This document shows, one piece after another, positions 11,092 through 22,718 of a DNA stretch of 64,000 nt (the stretch's first letter is position 1; each line of letters starts with the position of its first letter). The position numbers and the translations under genes are program-made. The notes under the pieces were generated by a model that saw only the letters and a program-made list of their open reading frames with translations, was not told the origin of the DNA and searched no databases. Location: contig BFEA01000112.1 in the NCBI GenBank assembly GCA_003427395.1, positions 3,049,084 through 3,113,083 of the forward strand. Direction: 5' to 3'. The DNA comes from Chara braunii (taxonomy: Eukaryota; Streptophyta; Charophyceae; Charales; Characeae).

Positions 11092-11597
11092 ATATGGCCC
11101 GACGACCAAGCTGCAGTTATATTGTCCACAAGTAAGCCTAGGCCTTATAACTAACCTGCAGTTATGTCGGCACAAGTAACCCTGTAAACTGAGTCTCTCC
11201 TTGCATAGCACCAAATGGCTTCCACTCTTCTATGCTGCCATCTCCTCTACTATACTCTAGCAATACTGTTGCACCTCCACAACTAGCAGTTTGGATGCAT
11301 AGAGCGCAGAATGAGGACTGGGCCAACTATATATGGCATTGGGTGTAGTGGAAAGTGGTTCAGTTTGAATGTTGAGCCATCTAATTATTCCGCTCAGTTC
11401 GAATGTTGATCTACTTATTATACCTCTGATAGCACCAGATAGGACAGTTCTGGTCCTGATGCTCATGTGTGGTATGCTTGAATGAGCTATGGATGTTCCA
11501 ACACAATTGGAAGTCATACAATCTTCAAAAAATTCTAACAGGAAAACAACGAAAAAAATTATCCGTATAGGAACAGCGATTTGTTCATCGTACTTAC

Positions 11598-11760
11598 CAA
11601 CATGATGTATGTTTTCTCTATTTGTGAACTCTCTTATCTTTGTCGTAGCATTCTGCCGTTTCGCATTGAGAGCGAACCAAAGGAGATGACACATGTCATC
11701 ATAGCCAATGAACTCAGGGAAAGGGTGGTTTGCAAACAGAGTTAACAAATAGTGATATAC
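11598..11760 (-). CDS. KDZ-like transposase exon ('YDDMCHLLWF')
   Basis: The acceptor AG is at 11,761-11,762 (TTTTTGTAG) and the donor is GTAAGTA at 11,591-11,597. It encodes the motif FIGYDDMCHLLWF followed by a basic segment and NIHHVGKY. 'Y-D-x-x-C-H' at this position is characteristic of the catalytic-core region of KDZ transposases, where an acidic residue of the RNase H-like fold precedes a Cys/His. It joins logically to the NHVGHWC exon downstream. Confidence 0.55.
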
Positions 11761-11923
11761 CTACAAAAACATTTCACGAAGAACAATAAAGTTCGTAAAT
11801 TTCAATCATGTTTCATGCAAAACTGTTCGACATGTGCATCTTTTCATTTTGTGTGAAAGTAGGAAAAAAAGAAAAAACTCAATGTGTTGACTGTAGAGGT
11901 AATGAAGCAACTGTTTGACTTAC

Positions 11924-12235
11924 TTGTGTACAAGACTCTGTAAGACCATTTCCATTGGCGGAAACATGAAACCACAGGACCAAAAGCAAATGAACAGTTC
12001 CGCATGTGTTTCGCTTCTTCTCATCAAACCGTCGCGGAGTACATGAGGTCCTTTGCTCTTCAAGTTCAAGACGATCATCAGGTAGTTGTGCTCCTTGATA
12101 GAAGTCAATTGACTATTGTTTGTCAAGGAAGTCCTTTAACACTTTCGCTCCCTGCTTTCTAATGAAATCATTATGATGACACCAGATCGACTTTGCATAA
12201 GGTTGATCTTTCCATTTAACAAGGTAAAAGACTTC
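11924..12235 (-). CDS. Chromodomain C-terminal half plus KDZ-like exon
   Basis: The acceptor TTGCAG precedes 12,235 and the donor GTAAGTC follows 11,924. The exon opens with EVFYLVKWKDQPYAKSIW, the aromatic-cage strand and 'YLVKWK' signature of a chromodomain, continuing to a helix GAKVLKDFLDK. An in-frame TAG then interrupts at about 12,114. Beyond it the same frame reads a Cys-containing segment with RFDEKKRNTCGTVHLLL and ANGNGLTESCTQ. Phase is consistent with the upstream exon (phase 0). The stop suggests a decayed copy. Confidence 0.55.
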
Positions 12236-12403
12236 CTGCAACCAAGAAAGGAACATAACAATGAGTCACTTCTCAACTTTTCTATCATGGCATGAAAAGA
12301 ATCAGTTCTATAATCAACCAATGGCTACACATTACGTGGAAACAAAGGTGCGGGAAAATTTTTGATGCCTCCAGGACAGGTCATTGTTAATACGTGTACT
12401 TGC

Positions 12404-12793
12404 CTCGCTGAATAGCCGAGATTCAATGATGTACTCTGCATTGCTCATGCGTATCCATGTTTGAAAGTGGGTGCGACATGCAATGGGCTCCTTGATATCT
12501 AACATTGTGACATATTCTTCAATGCTTTCTTCGAGCTCTTCTTCACTGCCAGATTCAGGGAGATGGTCTAAACACCATCTACGCCTTGCCAGTGGTACTG
12601 GAGTTTTCGGACAACCTTTCACAACAGCGCCAATGGCTATCTGGTAACGGTCCACGTCATTATTTGCACACCTTGACCTGCACACCTTGAAATGACCGTC
12701 AACTTGACAGTACCTCCCGCACAGTTCATCGTCACAGTACTCTGTGTGGTTTAATGCTCCTTCAAGCAAATGATACCAAAATGTATCTTGTAC
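12404..12793 (-). CDS. KDZ-like exon: Cys cluster plus chromodomain N-terminal half
   Basis: The acceptor is CTTTTTTGAAATAG at 12,794-12,795. The best donor is the GC-AG type AG|GCAAGTA just left of 12,404. The exon encodes DTFWYHLLEGALNH, then a Cys cluster (EYCDDELCGRYCQVDGHF, then VCRSRC, KGC, and WCLDH), an acidic linker (SGSEEELEESIEEY), and SNAEYIIESRLFSE, the first strand of a chromodomain whose remainder begins the next exon in phase. The Cys-His arrangement is like the zinc-binding insert of KDZ transposases. No stop interrupts this exon. Confidence 0.6.
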
Positions 12794-13899
12794 CTATTTC
12801 AAAAAAGAGAAAACACATTACAGAATAAGGTGTTAGCTATTATCTTGGTCAGTTCACGATCCAAGACAACGCAATGAGACGGTGCAAATTGATCATAACA
12901 TGAATACTTTCACTACCTTCCATAAGTATACTTCCCCCTTTGCTCTGCATGATTGATTGATAGATTTGCTTCTACATAAGTCTCCAACAACCAATTCTCG
13001 GACAGCCTGATCAACCTACTAACCGAGATAACCCTACCAAGCCCTACCGAGCTCCTAGGGTACAGGGGAAAAGAGGATCTTTCAACTACTCAGACCGTAC
13101 ACCTTGTGGACTATATGGCAGAGGAGATGCCAGCTCACCATAGAAAAACGACCAATGCACAGGAACAAAGCAAGAAGTATTCTTCTCAACCTACTGGAGA
13201 CGGACATCCGAGCGGAGTGGAAGTAGACCAAACAACACATGCAACATGACATAGAGAAGGCCCACGAAATCAAGAGACGATTTGAGCAAATTACCTTATG
13301 CCAAGGTAGGGTGACAGTGATAGAAGGAACAAGGATTCTCTTTCAATGGGGAACAGGGACGTACACACAGCGAGGTCAAGAAGCACGGGGTTCCTGCATT
13401 GAGGAGACATGTCAACTAAACGCACCATAAAAAGTTACGGAAGAGGGACTAAGGGAACCAGGGTAGGTAGGGTCTAGAACTTTCATACAGGTAGGGGAAG
13501 AAATTAATTTAAAAAGAAGAGGAGGTATATTTAAGGGGCCCCATCAGTTGGAGGGGGGTCGCAAGGAAGGGAAGGCAGAATAAACGATTAAAGAAAGTTA
13601 AGAGAAACTAGCAATGAAGCAGGATAAAAGGGTAGGAGGGGCAAAGGGGGCTAGGGTTTAGGGTTTAAGATTCCAATTAGGAATTGGTGACCGGTCATTT
13701 ATAGGATCACGCCTAAGTCTAACTCGGTTCCCAAGGGGTTCCGTCAAAAGCGTAACACTGGGTAACGCTCCCAGCTCCGGTCTTTATGTGGGGTGTGCAA
13801 CCTCTTTTTATATAAAGTAATGAAAATGATTGGTTTCGTTAAAAATAATAATAATAATGAAAAAAAAATAAAAAAAATAATAATAATAATTAAAAAAAA
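12794..13899. other. Intron-like or intergenic sequence
   Basis: No exon supported. It contains two tandem TTTAGGG units near 13,655 (too few for a telomeric array), and an (AAT)n and A-rich stretch at 13,842-13,900. Confidence 0.4.
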
Positions 13900-15640
13900 A
13901 CTTGGCTGCCTAGAAAAAAACTGATTGGCTGCCTGGTTGGCTCCATGGCATCATGTGTCTCTGGCGACGCAACTGCCTACTACCTGGTTTGCAGGCTGCC
14001 AATCTGGCTACCTGGCTGCATGTCTGGCTGCCTAGCTTGCTGGCTGTCTGCCTGTTTGCCTGCTTGGTTGTTTGCCGACCAGTCTGCCTACCTGGCTTTC
14101 TGGCTGCCAGCTTGCCTGTCAGACTCCTTGGTTGCTTACCTGCCTGCCTGCCTGCGCGTCTGGGAGCGTGCTTGCCCGCCTGCCTTGGTGGCTTGATGGC
14201 TGCCTGGGTGGATGGGTGGGTGGGTCACTGAGTGGCTGCATGCCTGGCTGCTTGAGTGTGTGGCCTACCTAGAGTCTAGACTAGAACACAATGAGGAAAA
14301 CAGAAAATCATACAAGTTCAAACAACAAAACATCTATCTAGCATAACTTGAACTGCAAACTAGTGCCCACCTAGATTCTACAGTAGACAAAAGGCATGAG
14401 AAACAACAAACTAAGTACTTGCAAACATCAACAGTAGACAAAAGGCATGAGAAACAACAAACTAAGTACTTGCAAACATCAACCTACAGTCCTAGTATGG
14501 TATGATATAAGTCGAGGTTATCAGATTGAGTCTATAGACTAGAAAAATTAAAAACTAACTTGGCTGCTTAGAAAAAGATTGCTTGGCTGCCTGGTTGTCT
14601 ATGTGGCCTCCTGCCTGCCTGGCTAGCTGCCTGCATGGCATCATGTATCCCTGGCCACTCAAATGCGTACTATCTGGCTTGCATGCAACCAATCTCGCTA
14701 CCTGGTTGCATGTTTGGCTGCCTGGCTTGCTGGCTGCAGCCGCTGCCTGCCTGTCTGCCTGATTGGTTGCCTGCCTGCTTTTCTGCCTGTCTGGCTCCCT
14801 GGCTGCCAGCTTGCCTGCAAGGCTCCTTGGTTGCCTACCTGCCTGCCTGCCTGCATGTCTAGGAGCGTGCTTGCCCGCCTGCCTTGGTGGTTTGGTGGGT
14901 GGGTGGGTCGCTAGGTGGCTGCATGCCTGACTGCATGGCCTACCTGGAGTCTAGACTAGAGCACAGTGAGGAAAACAGCAAATCAGATAAGTTCAAGCAA
15001 CAAAATATCTATCTGGTGTGGTTCCAATTGAAAATTAGTGCGGCAGTGCCCACCCAGACTCTAGACTAGAAAAAAGGCATAAAAAAGAACAAACTAAGTA
15101 CTTGCGAACATCAATCTACAGTAGTACAATCCTAGTATGATATGATATAAGTGGAAGCTATCAGATTGTGTCTATAGACTAGAAAAAAATAAAAAACCAT
15201 GAAAAACAGCAAACTAACTTGGCTGTTTAGTTGCCTGCGTGGCCTCTTGAGTGCCTGCCTGCCTGCCTGCATAGCGTCTTGTGCCCTTGGCCACCCGGCT
15301 GCCTACTACCTGGCTTCCAGGCAGCCAATCTGGCCATCTGGCTGAGTGAGTTCACAAATCAAAATGGTATGCTACATAACTCTGAAATCAACATGAGTGT
15401 AGTATAGCGAAGCACTTGCAAACAACAATCAAACTAAGCACAAATATCAAGGTATAGATCCTAAGTAGGCACATGAGATTAAATTGAGTCTAGACTAGAG
15501 CTACCTGGCTAGCTGTTTGGGTAGCCACCTGTTTACCCGCCTAGTGCCCTAACTATCTGGCTGTGACTATGGCTACCCAGTTGGCTGGACTGACCACCCA
15601 GTTGGCTGGGGTGCCTTCCCAACTGCTTGGCTCTCTCTCT
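13900..15640. repeat. Composite tandem repeat, period about 650 bp, built on CTGCCTGG
   Basis: Three copies start near 13,905, 14,560 and 15,212 (the last truncated). Each consists of 300-360 bp of degenerate 4-bp periodicity (TGCC/TGGC) and then about 300 bp beginning 'GAGTCTAGACTAGA-CACA' and containing 'AAACTAAGTACTTGC'. Inside copy 1 a 47-bp block is itself duplicated (about 14,385-14,480). A shorter TGGC-rich stretch returns at 15,505-15,640. ORFs rich in Cys, Leu, Pro, Ala and Trp here come from the 4-bp period. Confidence 0.85.
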
Positions 15641-15833
15641 TTCTCTCTCTCTCTGAACCTTTTGAAAATTTTTGTGATATTAGACGAACAATAACTGGTT
15701 AGTACACAGTACTTTAGTCAGAAGAGAATAGTTGAATTGAACATATTACATATGCCAAAATGTTATCATATGGCATTGCGTAGTTCATATGTGGAATGAG
15801 ATGTTGCGCATAATTCTGAAGAAACAAAGATAC

Positions 15834-16005
15834 CCTCCAACGAAAGTAGGCTTCTTCAAATCTCTGACGGTTCAAACAGTATCTTTGTGTTTGTTTGTGC
15901 TCCGCAATGTTCTCTTGCAAATCACTAAAATGAAGAAACCTTGTGAGGTCTTCTCTGTCATTGTGAGCTGCAACTGTTGCTTGAAACCCCGCATGAAGTC
16001 GATAG
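15834..16005 (-). CDS. KDZ-like transposase exon ('GFQATVAAHND')
   Basis: The acceptor TTTTCATTGTCATGCAG ends at 16,006. A weak donor GTATCT follows 15,834. The frame encodes GFQATVAAHNDREDL, a QENIAEHKQTQRYCLNR segment and FEEAYFRWR, typical of an internal KDZ helix-rich region. The first few codons read sensibly in another frame (IDFMRGF), suggesting a 1-nt indel. Upstream exons of this gene, if any, lie beyond the Penelope-like element. Confidence 0.45.
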
Positions 16006-16149
16006 CTGCATGACAATGAAAACCATGACAAACATAAGACAATCATGATGTCAGAACGCAACCTCTCTATGGATGATTATTTATGTGTGAGTACTTTGTG
16101 ACATCTCGTGTGCTTGACACTTGGTATTGCTAGAATCCAACTTTGACAC

Positions 16150-17270
16150 AACTTGCAACAAGCGCCGAACCAAGTATGGTAGGGAGGAGAAAGAAGGTGA
16201 TGCATGCTCGTAGACAAGGTAAGCAATGCAAAGGAGCAAAAGGATCAGTCAGGTGATGATAAGAACTCAGACATACACAATGATATCAATGACATACATG
16301 ATAACGTCAGAGAGACAATGTGTATCCATAGAATCAGAAAATGATACAATGTAGCACAACAGAAGACTCAAACATGCGACCTGACTCGATGGACAGACCC
16401 GACTTATACCATCATTATCACACACGTGAGAGAGAAGGGAGGCTGCATGCACAAAAGAAAAGGTCCCTCTTTTGAGCACGCACATGGGAGGTATACCACA
16501 AATGATGGGAGACAAAGGAGCAAGACAAAGATGGAGGCAAGGGAGTAGACCAGAGTCGAATACACTGCTGTGAAGAAAAAAAAAAATTCTCCCTGTCAAG
16601 TGTCCAACCAATGTCTGCTCCAAGAATGTTGAATCAGATCCTGGGCCCCATAGCCCTTGATAGATCTGCCTGTAACCTTCTCTACTCTCTGAAGAAGAAG
16701 AAGAAGATGAAGAAGAAGAAGAAGAAGAAGAAGAAGAAGAAGAGTGACTATGGGGTTTGGAGGTAGGAAGAAGGAGAAGAAAAAGAAGAAGAGAAATTTA
16801 TTTTGTCTCTCCCTCACGTGTTGCTGCTGAAGTCCTGCCCACACTGACTGGAGGAATGGCACTCTCTGATGCAGGTCGCCGAAGTGCAGTCCAAGCTATG
16901 GCGCCCAGATAAGTTGTCCTTCCACTAGCGGCTATGGCTCTCCAGCCTCCTCTCTCCTACTACCTCCTAATCCTCTAGCTCTACCTCTAGCGCAACACTC
17001 CAGAGTCGCATGTTGCTCCAACGGCGTGATGCTCACAATGTTGCCCGACTGAAATCTGTCAAACTGGGTTGCCCTCTCACTAGATATAGTGTTGGGCCTG
17101 GCTGGGCAGCCCAGGGTCTGCATCCAAGAGCGTCGGATCTAAAATCCGATCGAAGGCCTAATGCAGGCCCAAATCCTCCTCATGGTGGCATCCTGCTGCT
17201 AACGCAGGTCCTACCTATTAGGGGAAAGTCTGAGGTGACACACCTGGAACCAACAAAAATGGGCCAGACA
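16150..17270. repeat. Dispersed repeat of about 1 kb, copy A
   Basis: Shares with 28,150-28,717 the blocks 'GATGATAAGRAYTCAGACATA', 'AATGTAGCACAA..GAAGACTCAAA', a GC-rich 'GGCAGCCCA-GGTCTGCA' block and 'GTCGGATCT', in the same order. It includes a (GAA)n tract at about 16,691-16,743. No ORF with a domain. Likely a transposon fragment, since the second copy is where the giant LTR element landed. Confidence 0.6.
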
Positions 17271-17432
17271 GCAAGACTCAGCAAATAAAGAAATAAATAA
17301 ATGCTGAACCAAAGAAAAGACAGCAAGGTATATGTTACGGAAGGATGAAAAATCCAAAACTTAAATCATCACATGATACACATGCAACAAATTGTGGTCG
17401 TGAGCAATAGATTGAGAATTATCGTCAATTCC

Positions 17433-17494
17433 GAGAAAGTGGCTCCCCGACAGGTTTCGATCACCGCCAGGTGATCCTCCTCAGGGGGTTTCTC
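17433..17494 (-). ncRNA. Hammerhead-like ribozyme motif, pLTR copy 1
   Basis: Reading the minus strand: stem I GAGAAA+CCCC pairs with GGGG+TTTCTC, core CTGAGGA, stem II GATCACC/GGTGATC with loop TGGC, then GAAA, a very short stem III and a TGTC cleavage context. One extra nucleotide (G) lies between CTGAGGA and stem II. Stem III has a mismatch (ACC versus TGT), so this copy is probably weaker than copy 2. The predicted cleavage is after the C at 17,449. Confidence 0.6.
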
Positions 17495-17960
17495 CCTCCA
17501 AAACACACCATGCGCAAAAACGCTCCACCACTAACCCACCTCCGTCGTTTCCGGCATCCCGGAAATACCGACTACGCCCGTAGGTCCCGAAGAGAGGAAA
17601 ACGACAGTTCAATCATTGCTTTTATCTCAGAGAGGACCGGGAGGTCCCCTTGGTACCACTGGCCCTTTCCAGACCAGTTAGTACCACCGGCCCTTCCACA
17701 CACCAATATGAAAATAAATCTCCCACTAAGTACTACGCAAACAGAGGTACCCTCTTCAAATTCCCCTGCTACGGGTTACCAAACAACAAAGCACTCCGAA
17801 ATCCTATCGAACCGGTACGTTGTTTGAGACTTACTATTGACAAAGGAAAATATCACCTTCCAAGTCCGCATCCTACGACACAGGTCATCGGTTCGAGTAC
17901 CGACACAATTCGCAAAAGGCTAAGTCTCAGATGCAGGTACCTAGTTCGCAACTCCCAATA

Positions 17961-18175
17961 AGGTTAAGAGCATCCCCTGTCACTACAAATCATATCAAAC
18001 ACAAAATCACAACAGGCTGTTAAGAGCATCCCCTGTCACTACAGACAGGCTGTTAAGAGCATCCCCTGTCACTACAGATCATATGAAACAGAAAACCACA
18101 ACAAACTCGGTTAAGAGCATCCCCTGCCACTACAAATCATATCAAGCACAAAATCACAACAGGCTCGGGTAAAAT
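17961..18175. repeat. Tandem repeat of about 58 bp in pLTR
   Basis: The unit 'GGTTAAGAGCATCCCCTGTC' plus 'ACTACAAATCATATCAAACA' plus 'CAAAATCACAACAGGCTC' occurs about four to five times, two of them truncated. The other pLTR has only two units (about 23,352-23,450). Confidence 0.85.
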
Positions 18176-18353
18176 CAGAGTTGCAGTTTTCATACCCTGT
18201 CACTATCTGTATAGTCGCACCTCCTTTTTCTAGAAGCCATCGAGATACAGATACAGAACACCGAGTAGAAAAAACTCATACCTACTAAGTCACCAATTCT
18301 CTATACCTACAACTCATCTAGCTAAACACATTGAGAATCCTCACGACACCTAT

Positions 18354-20300
18354 CTACGAACGATGCCTACTCATCAACCAGACCGTAAACCCCCATGGTT
18401 CATCTTTTCCTCTGGCGAACCGCTTCAAAACCCGAATGACAAAGTCCTCCAGAAAACCCAAGATTCTCAATTCGCGTGTCATCGTAATGATCCGGCTAAG
18501 GATTTCTTCCCTTGCAAAAATATTACATTCGATTTTCTGCAACCGACTCGTAATAACGACACTCTTTTGTGCCTTACTTCCCCATGATCAGAAGGATTGT
18601 CCGTTTTTTAACTCCAACACCTCATCATCCCAGATCCTCTTCTCATTTTTCAACATTTGAACAGAGTACACTGTTGACGTCCTGTCATCAATACGCACCT
18701 CACATCCCAGAAAGTCCCACCTTCTTTGGTCAGCGTCAGTACGCTTCAAAGTGAGATTGTCGGGGTAACATTTTTCAAAATCATGCCAGATCTTCTGCAC
18801 GACTTCTTTGTCAAGCCCCGAGTCCAATACAAACAAACTCACGTCATCAATTAGTCGAATCCCTGCTACCCAACGCCGCAGGGGGCCCAAGCCCATCAAA
18901 AAATTGAACTCTGCATCGGCACACATAATACAGGTCAATGGCGGGCTTGTACTTTTACCCATTGGAATTCCCACAGTTTGCTGCAACAAGACATCCAACG
19001 CAAAAGTGTAAGTATGCTCCAGTTCAAAACGAACAAAGCCCAACAGCTCATCAAAACGAATCAACCTCCAATGGTCAAAGCCTGTTGTCAAACCAAAAGT
19101 CGCCCCTCTTCCTCGTGTATTTACACGTACAAACTCCCTCTCCTTCTTCCTGTGGAAGTTAATTAGCCATTCGACCGCTCAGATAATGTCGTCGTGTGGT
19201 AAACGACTGAACATATCCTTGATATCGTATGATCTTGCGACAATGGCGGGTTGAATCTTCATCTTCATGACTCTCTTGTTAATCCCATCCAGTCTATCGA
19301 TCAATCGTGTCACAGGAGGTGGTTTAAAGCCTTAGCGGCAGCCCGGCATGTCCTCACCATTGGTTCGGAGTATGTAGGGCATATCGGCCGATACCGCTCT
19401 AGGTCCTTGTGTTTCGGCATCGCATATGCGTAGCCGATGCTTCCCTTGTTGTCCCATTTGACGAACGTTTGCAGACCGCGCATCTTAATCTGCAGCTTCA
19501 TTTCCTTCAAAATCTTCATCTCATTCCTGTTACAAGGCACATATCCATCATTCCAAATGGACAAATCCCTAATCCCCTCATAGAACAGAACTGGACAAAT
19601 CACTAAGGTCTCCCCAGGGTTACGATCCAGGGGAGTGAGTACTAAACCCCCGAGTCGCTTCCTGATCTCAAGTACTTTGTCTTTACGAAGATAGCTCGCC
19701 TCAGTTTCCACAACCTTCTGCATACACTTCTCCAATTCCACTGTATCGCAGGCAACTCTCTGAGTCTTGATGTTCACGCAAGATTCGAAACCTTCACAAA
19801 TCTCCTCCTGGAGCATGGTCATTCGATCGGATCGTGGAGCCTTCGATATGTTCCCAACATTCCACATTAATTCCGGAATACCTTCGACCTCATGTATTCG
19901 ACATCGCATGTTACCTTTTACTCGTGGGTAAGGAAAACCTGTGCAGAAACAGGTTACCACATCAACGCGTGTAAATTTGCGTTGGTTGTGTAATAAGTTC
20001 AAAATGCTTGGGTTCTTAGTCCAAACGATTCGGACCTTAGCTCGTGCTCTCCGTATCACACAAGGTGGAAGAGTAAGTTTACCCAGCTTCTCATTCACCA
20101 ATCTTCATACTTCATTCAATCTCACACGATCGTTCAATAACAAACGGAAAACCGGAGCAGCCGAGAAGTTGAAACCAAACTCTTCACGAACCATCCGCGA
20201 GATGATTCGGCGTAGATAAGATCGAGTGACTTTTTGATCGAAGTCTTTTACTGCGCTAAATAGCAGATCCAACGAAGCTAAATCCCAATGCCTCAGCTTA
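18354..20300 (-). pseudogene. PLE reverse transcriptase, decayed
   Basis: Frames on the minus strand cover an N-terminal part (20,101-19,310), motif A with SYDIKDMFSRLPHDD (about 19,230-19,180), motif B with TVGIPMGKSTSPPL (about 18,955), motif C with RLIDDVSLFV (about 18,860; IDD catalytic pair), then LKR...FLGCEV and a basic tail to 18,354. In-frame TGA codons occur near 20,297, 20,113, 19,178 and 18,586, and a frameshift lies near 19,320. The 'YDIKD' and 'IPMGxxxSPPL' motifs are typical of Penelope RTs and unlike the gypsy RT elsewhere in this window. Confidence 0.8.
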
Positions 20301-20609
20301 TCGATTCTTCACGGATTCTTCAACAAAGAGACCAAGAACGGTTTGTAGCAGTTCTGCCTTGGTCGCCACTTACGCAGGTAAGAAATCTTGATACTTTCGC
20401 CACTTTCGATACTAGATCTACAATCCTTCAGTTGGGACTGTTGTCCCTTAATCCTAACGTCCGATTTCCCAAAGGTCTTTCGAATCTTCCTCCAGGAATC
20501 ACACCAAATACCTCCCCCACTGGATTGCAAGGCAAAATAACGGGTTCCACTCCTATCTTTCTCAAGCAGGCTATCGAAGATACTCACGGTCCAAGGTTCG
20601 CTATCGCAG

Positions 20610-20725
20610 CATCTTACCCGTATCGGTCGTACACCTTCGGTTGTTCTTCCGTTCGCACTTGTTGCTCCCCGTATCGGTCGTACACCTTCGGTTGTTCTTC
20701 CGTTCGCACTTGTTGCTCCTCTATT
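20610..20725. repeat. 51-bp tandem duplication in PLE linker
   Basis: Two identical 51-bp units encode a 17-residue repeat (GATSANGRTTEGVRPIR on the minus strand) in the basic linker between the endonuclease and RT. 51 bp keeps the frame. Confidence 0.9.
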
Positions 20726-20751
20726 CCTTCTCCGTTCCTTCTTCCCTTTCC

Positions 20752-21183
20752 TTACCTTCTTCTTACTATGTTCGTCGTACCAGCAGTATTCAGGAAAGGT
20801 GACCAATGATTGATATATACTTTCTCCAAGGTCAATAAATCCTCCTGAATCCCATGCGCTACCGGTAGCAACACATACGACTCAAAGCTGAAAGAATCCC
20901 ACCATCGATACAAATGCGTTTTCTTCGCTCTTCTGTTGGATACCGAAATGTGTTCCCTCCATCTAACATTCGGGGACCTTCCCGTCTGACCGACGTACTG
21001 CGACTTACATAATGGAGATGTAACGACATAAACAAAACTCAACAAATTCAAGAATTTCATACCGTATAGACTGAATAGGTCTAGCCAAGCAGGGACACAC
21101 TTCTCCAACCATCTAATCTTCCTAGACACCGCCAGACGCAATACTAACAGTCTATACAGTGTTTCAACTTCGTTATTCACCAA
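20752..21183 (-). pseudogene. GIY-YIG-like endonuclease domain of the PLE
   Basis: The frame contains FVYVVTSPLCKSQYVGQTGR, the GIY...YIG pair in the forms VYV and YVG, followed by the conserved basic R and 'RWREHI', and later LEKVYINHWSPFLNT, which fits the glutamate-asparagine C-terminal part of the fold. It shares the frame with ORF1 upstream (stops TGA near 21,358, TAA near 21,324, TGA near 21,258) and lies upstream of the RT. This position defines the permuted PLE type. Confidence 0.75.
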
Positions 21184-21348
21184 GGGATACTTACCACGAT
21201 AGCTAACCTCAACTTCACACGGTTCACATATTTGTTCGAAACTAAACAGAGTTCAGTTCACGTCATCATCAACCGCCTGCTCCTCGAATTCGGAAGTGAG
21301 ATTGATAACAAAATTTTATGGGGTCACCAGGCCGAACTTGATCTCCGC

Positions 21349-22254
21349 TCATCGATCGGCCAGGTCAAAGATGGCCTGCAACTTCGTCTTGTAGGTCACA
21401 CCTTCGCGTCCACACATGGCCTTGATCTCATCATGGTGCAAATTTATCAACTCCCTTTGCACGGAATCCATAAATTGCAATCTCTCGACTTGCGTATCCT
21501 TTAACGTCGCCTTCATGCTGGTCAAGGCTTTGCGTGTCTTACGTACATGTGCGGTCTTCATTTGTGTGTTGCATGCACGTAGACGCTCTTCGAGGCGAAG
21601 GGGCCGTATCGCGGTCCGCTTACTTGTGCACTTAGCCGGGGTTGTGATGGGAGGGCTGTCTCCCACCGGCATGTCTTCGCCCCTCTTGCGCTTCTCGGAG
21701 ATGTGCAAGTTCTCGGTATCGCCGGTGATTACTTCCACAGCGTTTAGTATTTCCGCGGAGGTCGAAGTAGAGGGATTCTCCTCTATAATTTTTGCCTTGC
21801 CTTTTAGATCGGGAATAATCTCCCATACCGCACGTTGTACTTCATTCTTCAAAACTTTCGGTACGTTCCTCAAGCGCAGCGCGACTTGTACACCCACCAC
21901 CTTCGTAATAGCTTCGCGATCGGCCTCCCGACATCTCTGCTTCTCCAACTTCTTCTGGTTCTTAGCTTCTGCAGCCAAGCGAGCTTCTTCAGCTGCTACT
22001 CGTTTTTCCTCCTCACGCATCTTTGCGGCTTCCTTCTCCCGTTTCCTCGCTTCCTTAGCTTCCCGTCGTGCTAGTTCCAAATCAACAAAATCCTTCATAG
22101 CTGCCACCGTCTTGCCAAGGTCGTCAAGTCGGCTACTTGTTCTTGGTTCTTCGGATGGTGACCGCTTGGTGATCGCTTGTCGGTGTTGTTGCGGTGATAC
22201 AGATCGTCTTCGTCTTTCAAATTCAGGACGGCAGCGGTAGCCATCCGCTTCCAT
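21349..22254 (-). pseudogene. PLE ORF1 C-terminal part: coiled coil and basic region
   Basis: A 301-codon open frame. Residues 1-45 are Arg/Ser-rich. Residues 47-120 form a highly charged Ala/Glu/Lys/Arg coiled coil (EEEKRVAAEEARLAAEAKNQ). A basic middle part follows, then a C-terminal helix region near HHDEIKAMCGREGVTYKTK, which looks like a SAP-type helix-extended-helix, a guess. The end of the frame is a TGA after ADR, and the frame continues beyond it toward the endonuclease, so the original protein was probably one polyprotein. Confidence 0.6.
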
Positions 22255-22271
22255 GCGTCGTCTTCGTCGTT

Positions 22272-22625
22272 AGTCTAAAACCGCCAACAATCGCTCCGAT
22301 AGTGGCCGACGACCTTGCATCCAAAACACACAGGTGGAGGTCGTCGTTCTCCACTTGCTCCTCCGTATTCACCACGCCGTTCAGTAGGTCATTCATGGCT
22401 AGCCGCACGAAGATACCGACTTCTATCTTCAAACCGGTACTCGTCACGTCCTCGTCCCTCGAGTCTCCAATCTTCGTGTGGTTCTCGCACTTCATGGTGT
22501 TGCCGCTCCCGATCGTCACATCCTTGGTAACTTCTCTTGCCACCATCTCCTTCTCTCCTATAGTTGTCGTCGTATATCCTTCTTCCAAACATCACTTGGT
22601 ACTTCGATGATCCCGAACAAATCAA
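22272..22625 (-). pseudogene. PLE ORF1 N-terminal part with CCHC zinc knuckle
   Basis: A basic, Arg/Asp/Tyr-rich segment (22,625-22,389) is followed, past one in-frame TGA, by CFGCKVVGHYRSDC, a perfect C-x2-C-x4-H-x4-C knuckle at about 22,281-22,322. It ends at TAG (22,272). It was probably joined by a frameshift to the coiled-coil part, which starts 20 bp further on in another frame. The knuckle implies nucleic-acid binding by the ORF1 protein. Confidence 0.65.
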
Positions 22626-22718
22626 TTCCTTACAGCAACAACATACACCTCAGGTGCATGTCATACTCACACACTCCTGGTACAATTGCTCCAGGCTGGT
22701 TCACACGGGCTGCAGCAA

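Larger units (their letters stand above)
17328..18175 (-). repeat. Pseudo-LTR of PLE, 3' copy
   Basis: A direct repeat of 22,719-23,457, beginning GTATATGTTACGGAAGGATG on the plus strand. It differs from the other copy by scattered substitutions and by extra tandem units of a module of about 58 bp at its right end. PLEs often form such tandem or pLTR structures. Confidence 0.85.

Noticed and set aside
13650-13672. Interstitial telomere
   Set aside because: Only two TTTAGGG units.
17885-17905. B box (GGTTCGAGTACC) in the PLE pLTR as a pol III promoter
   Set aside because: No A box at the required distance upstream.
21416-22240. 274-codon plus-strand ORF
   Set aside because: Antisense of the PLE ORF1 coiled coil.
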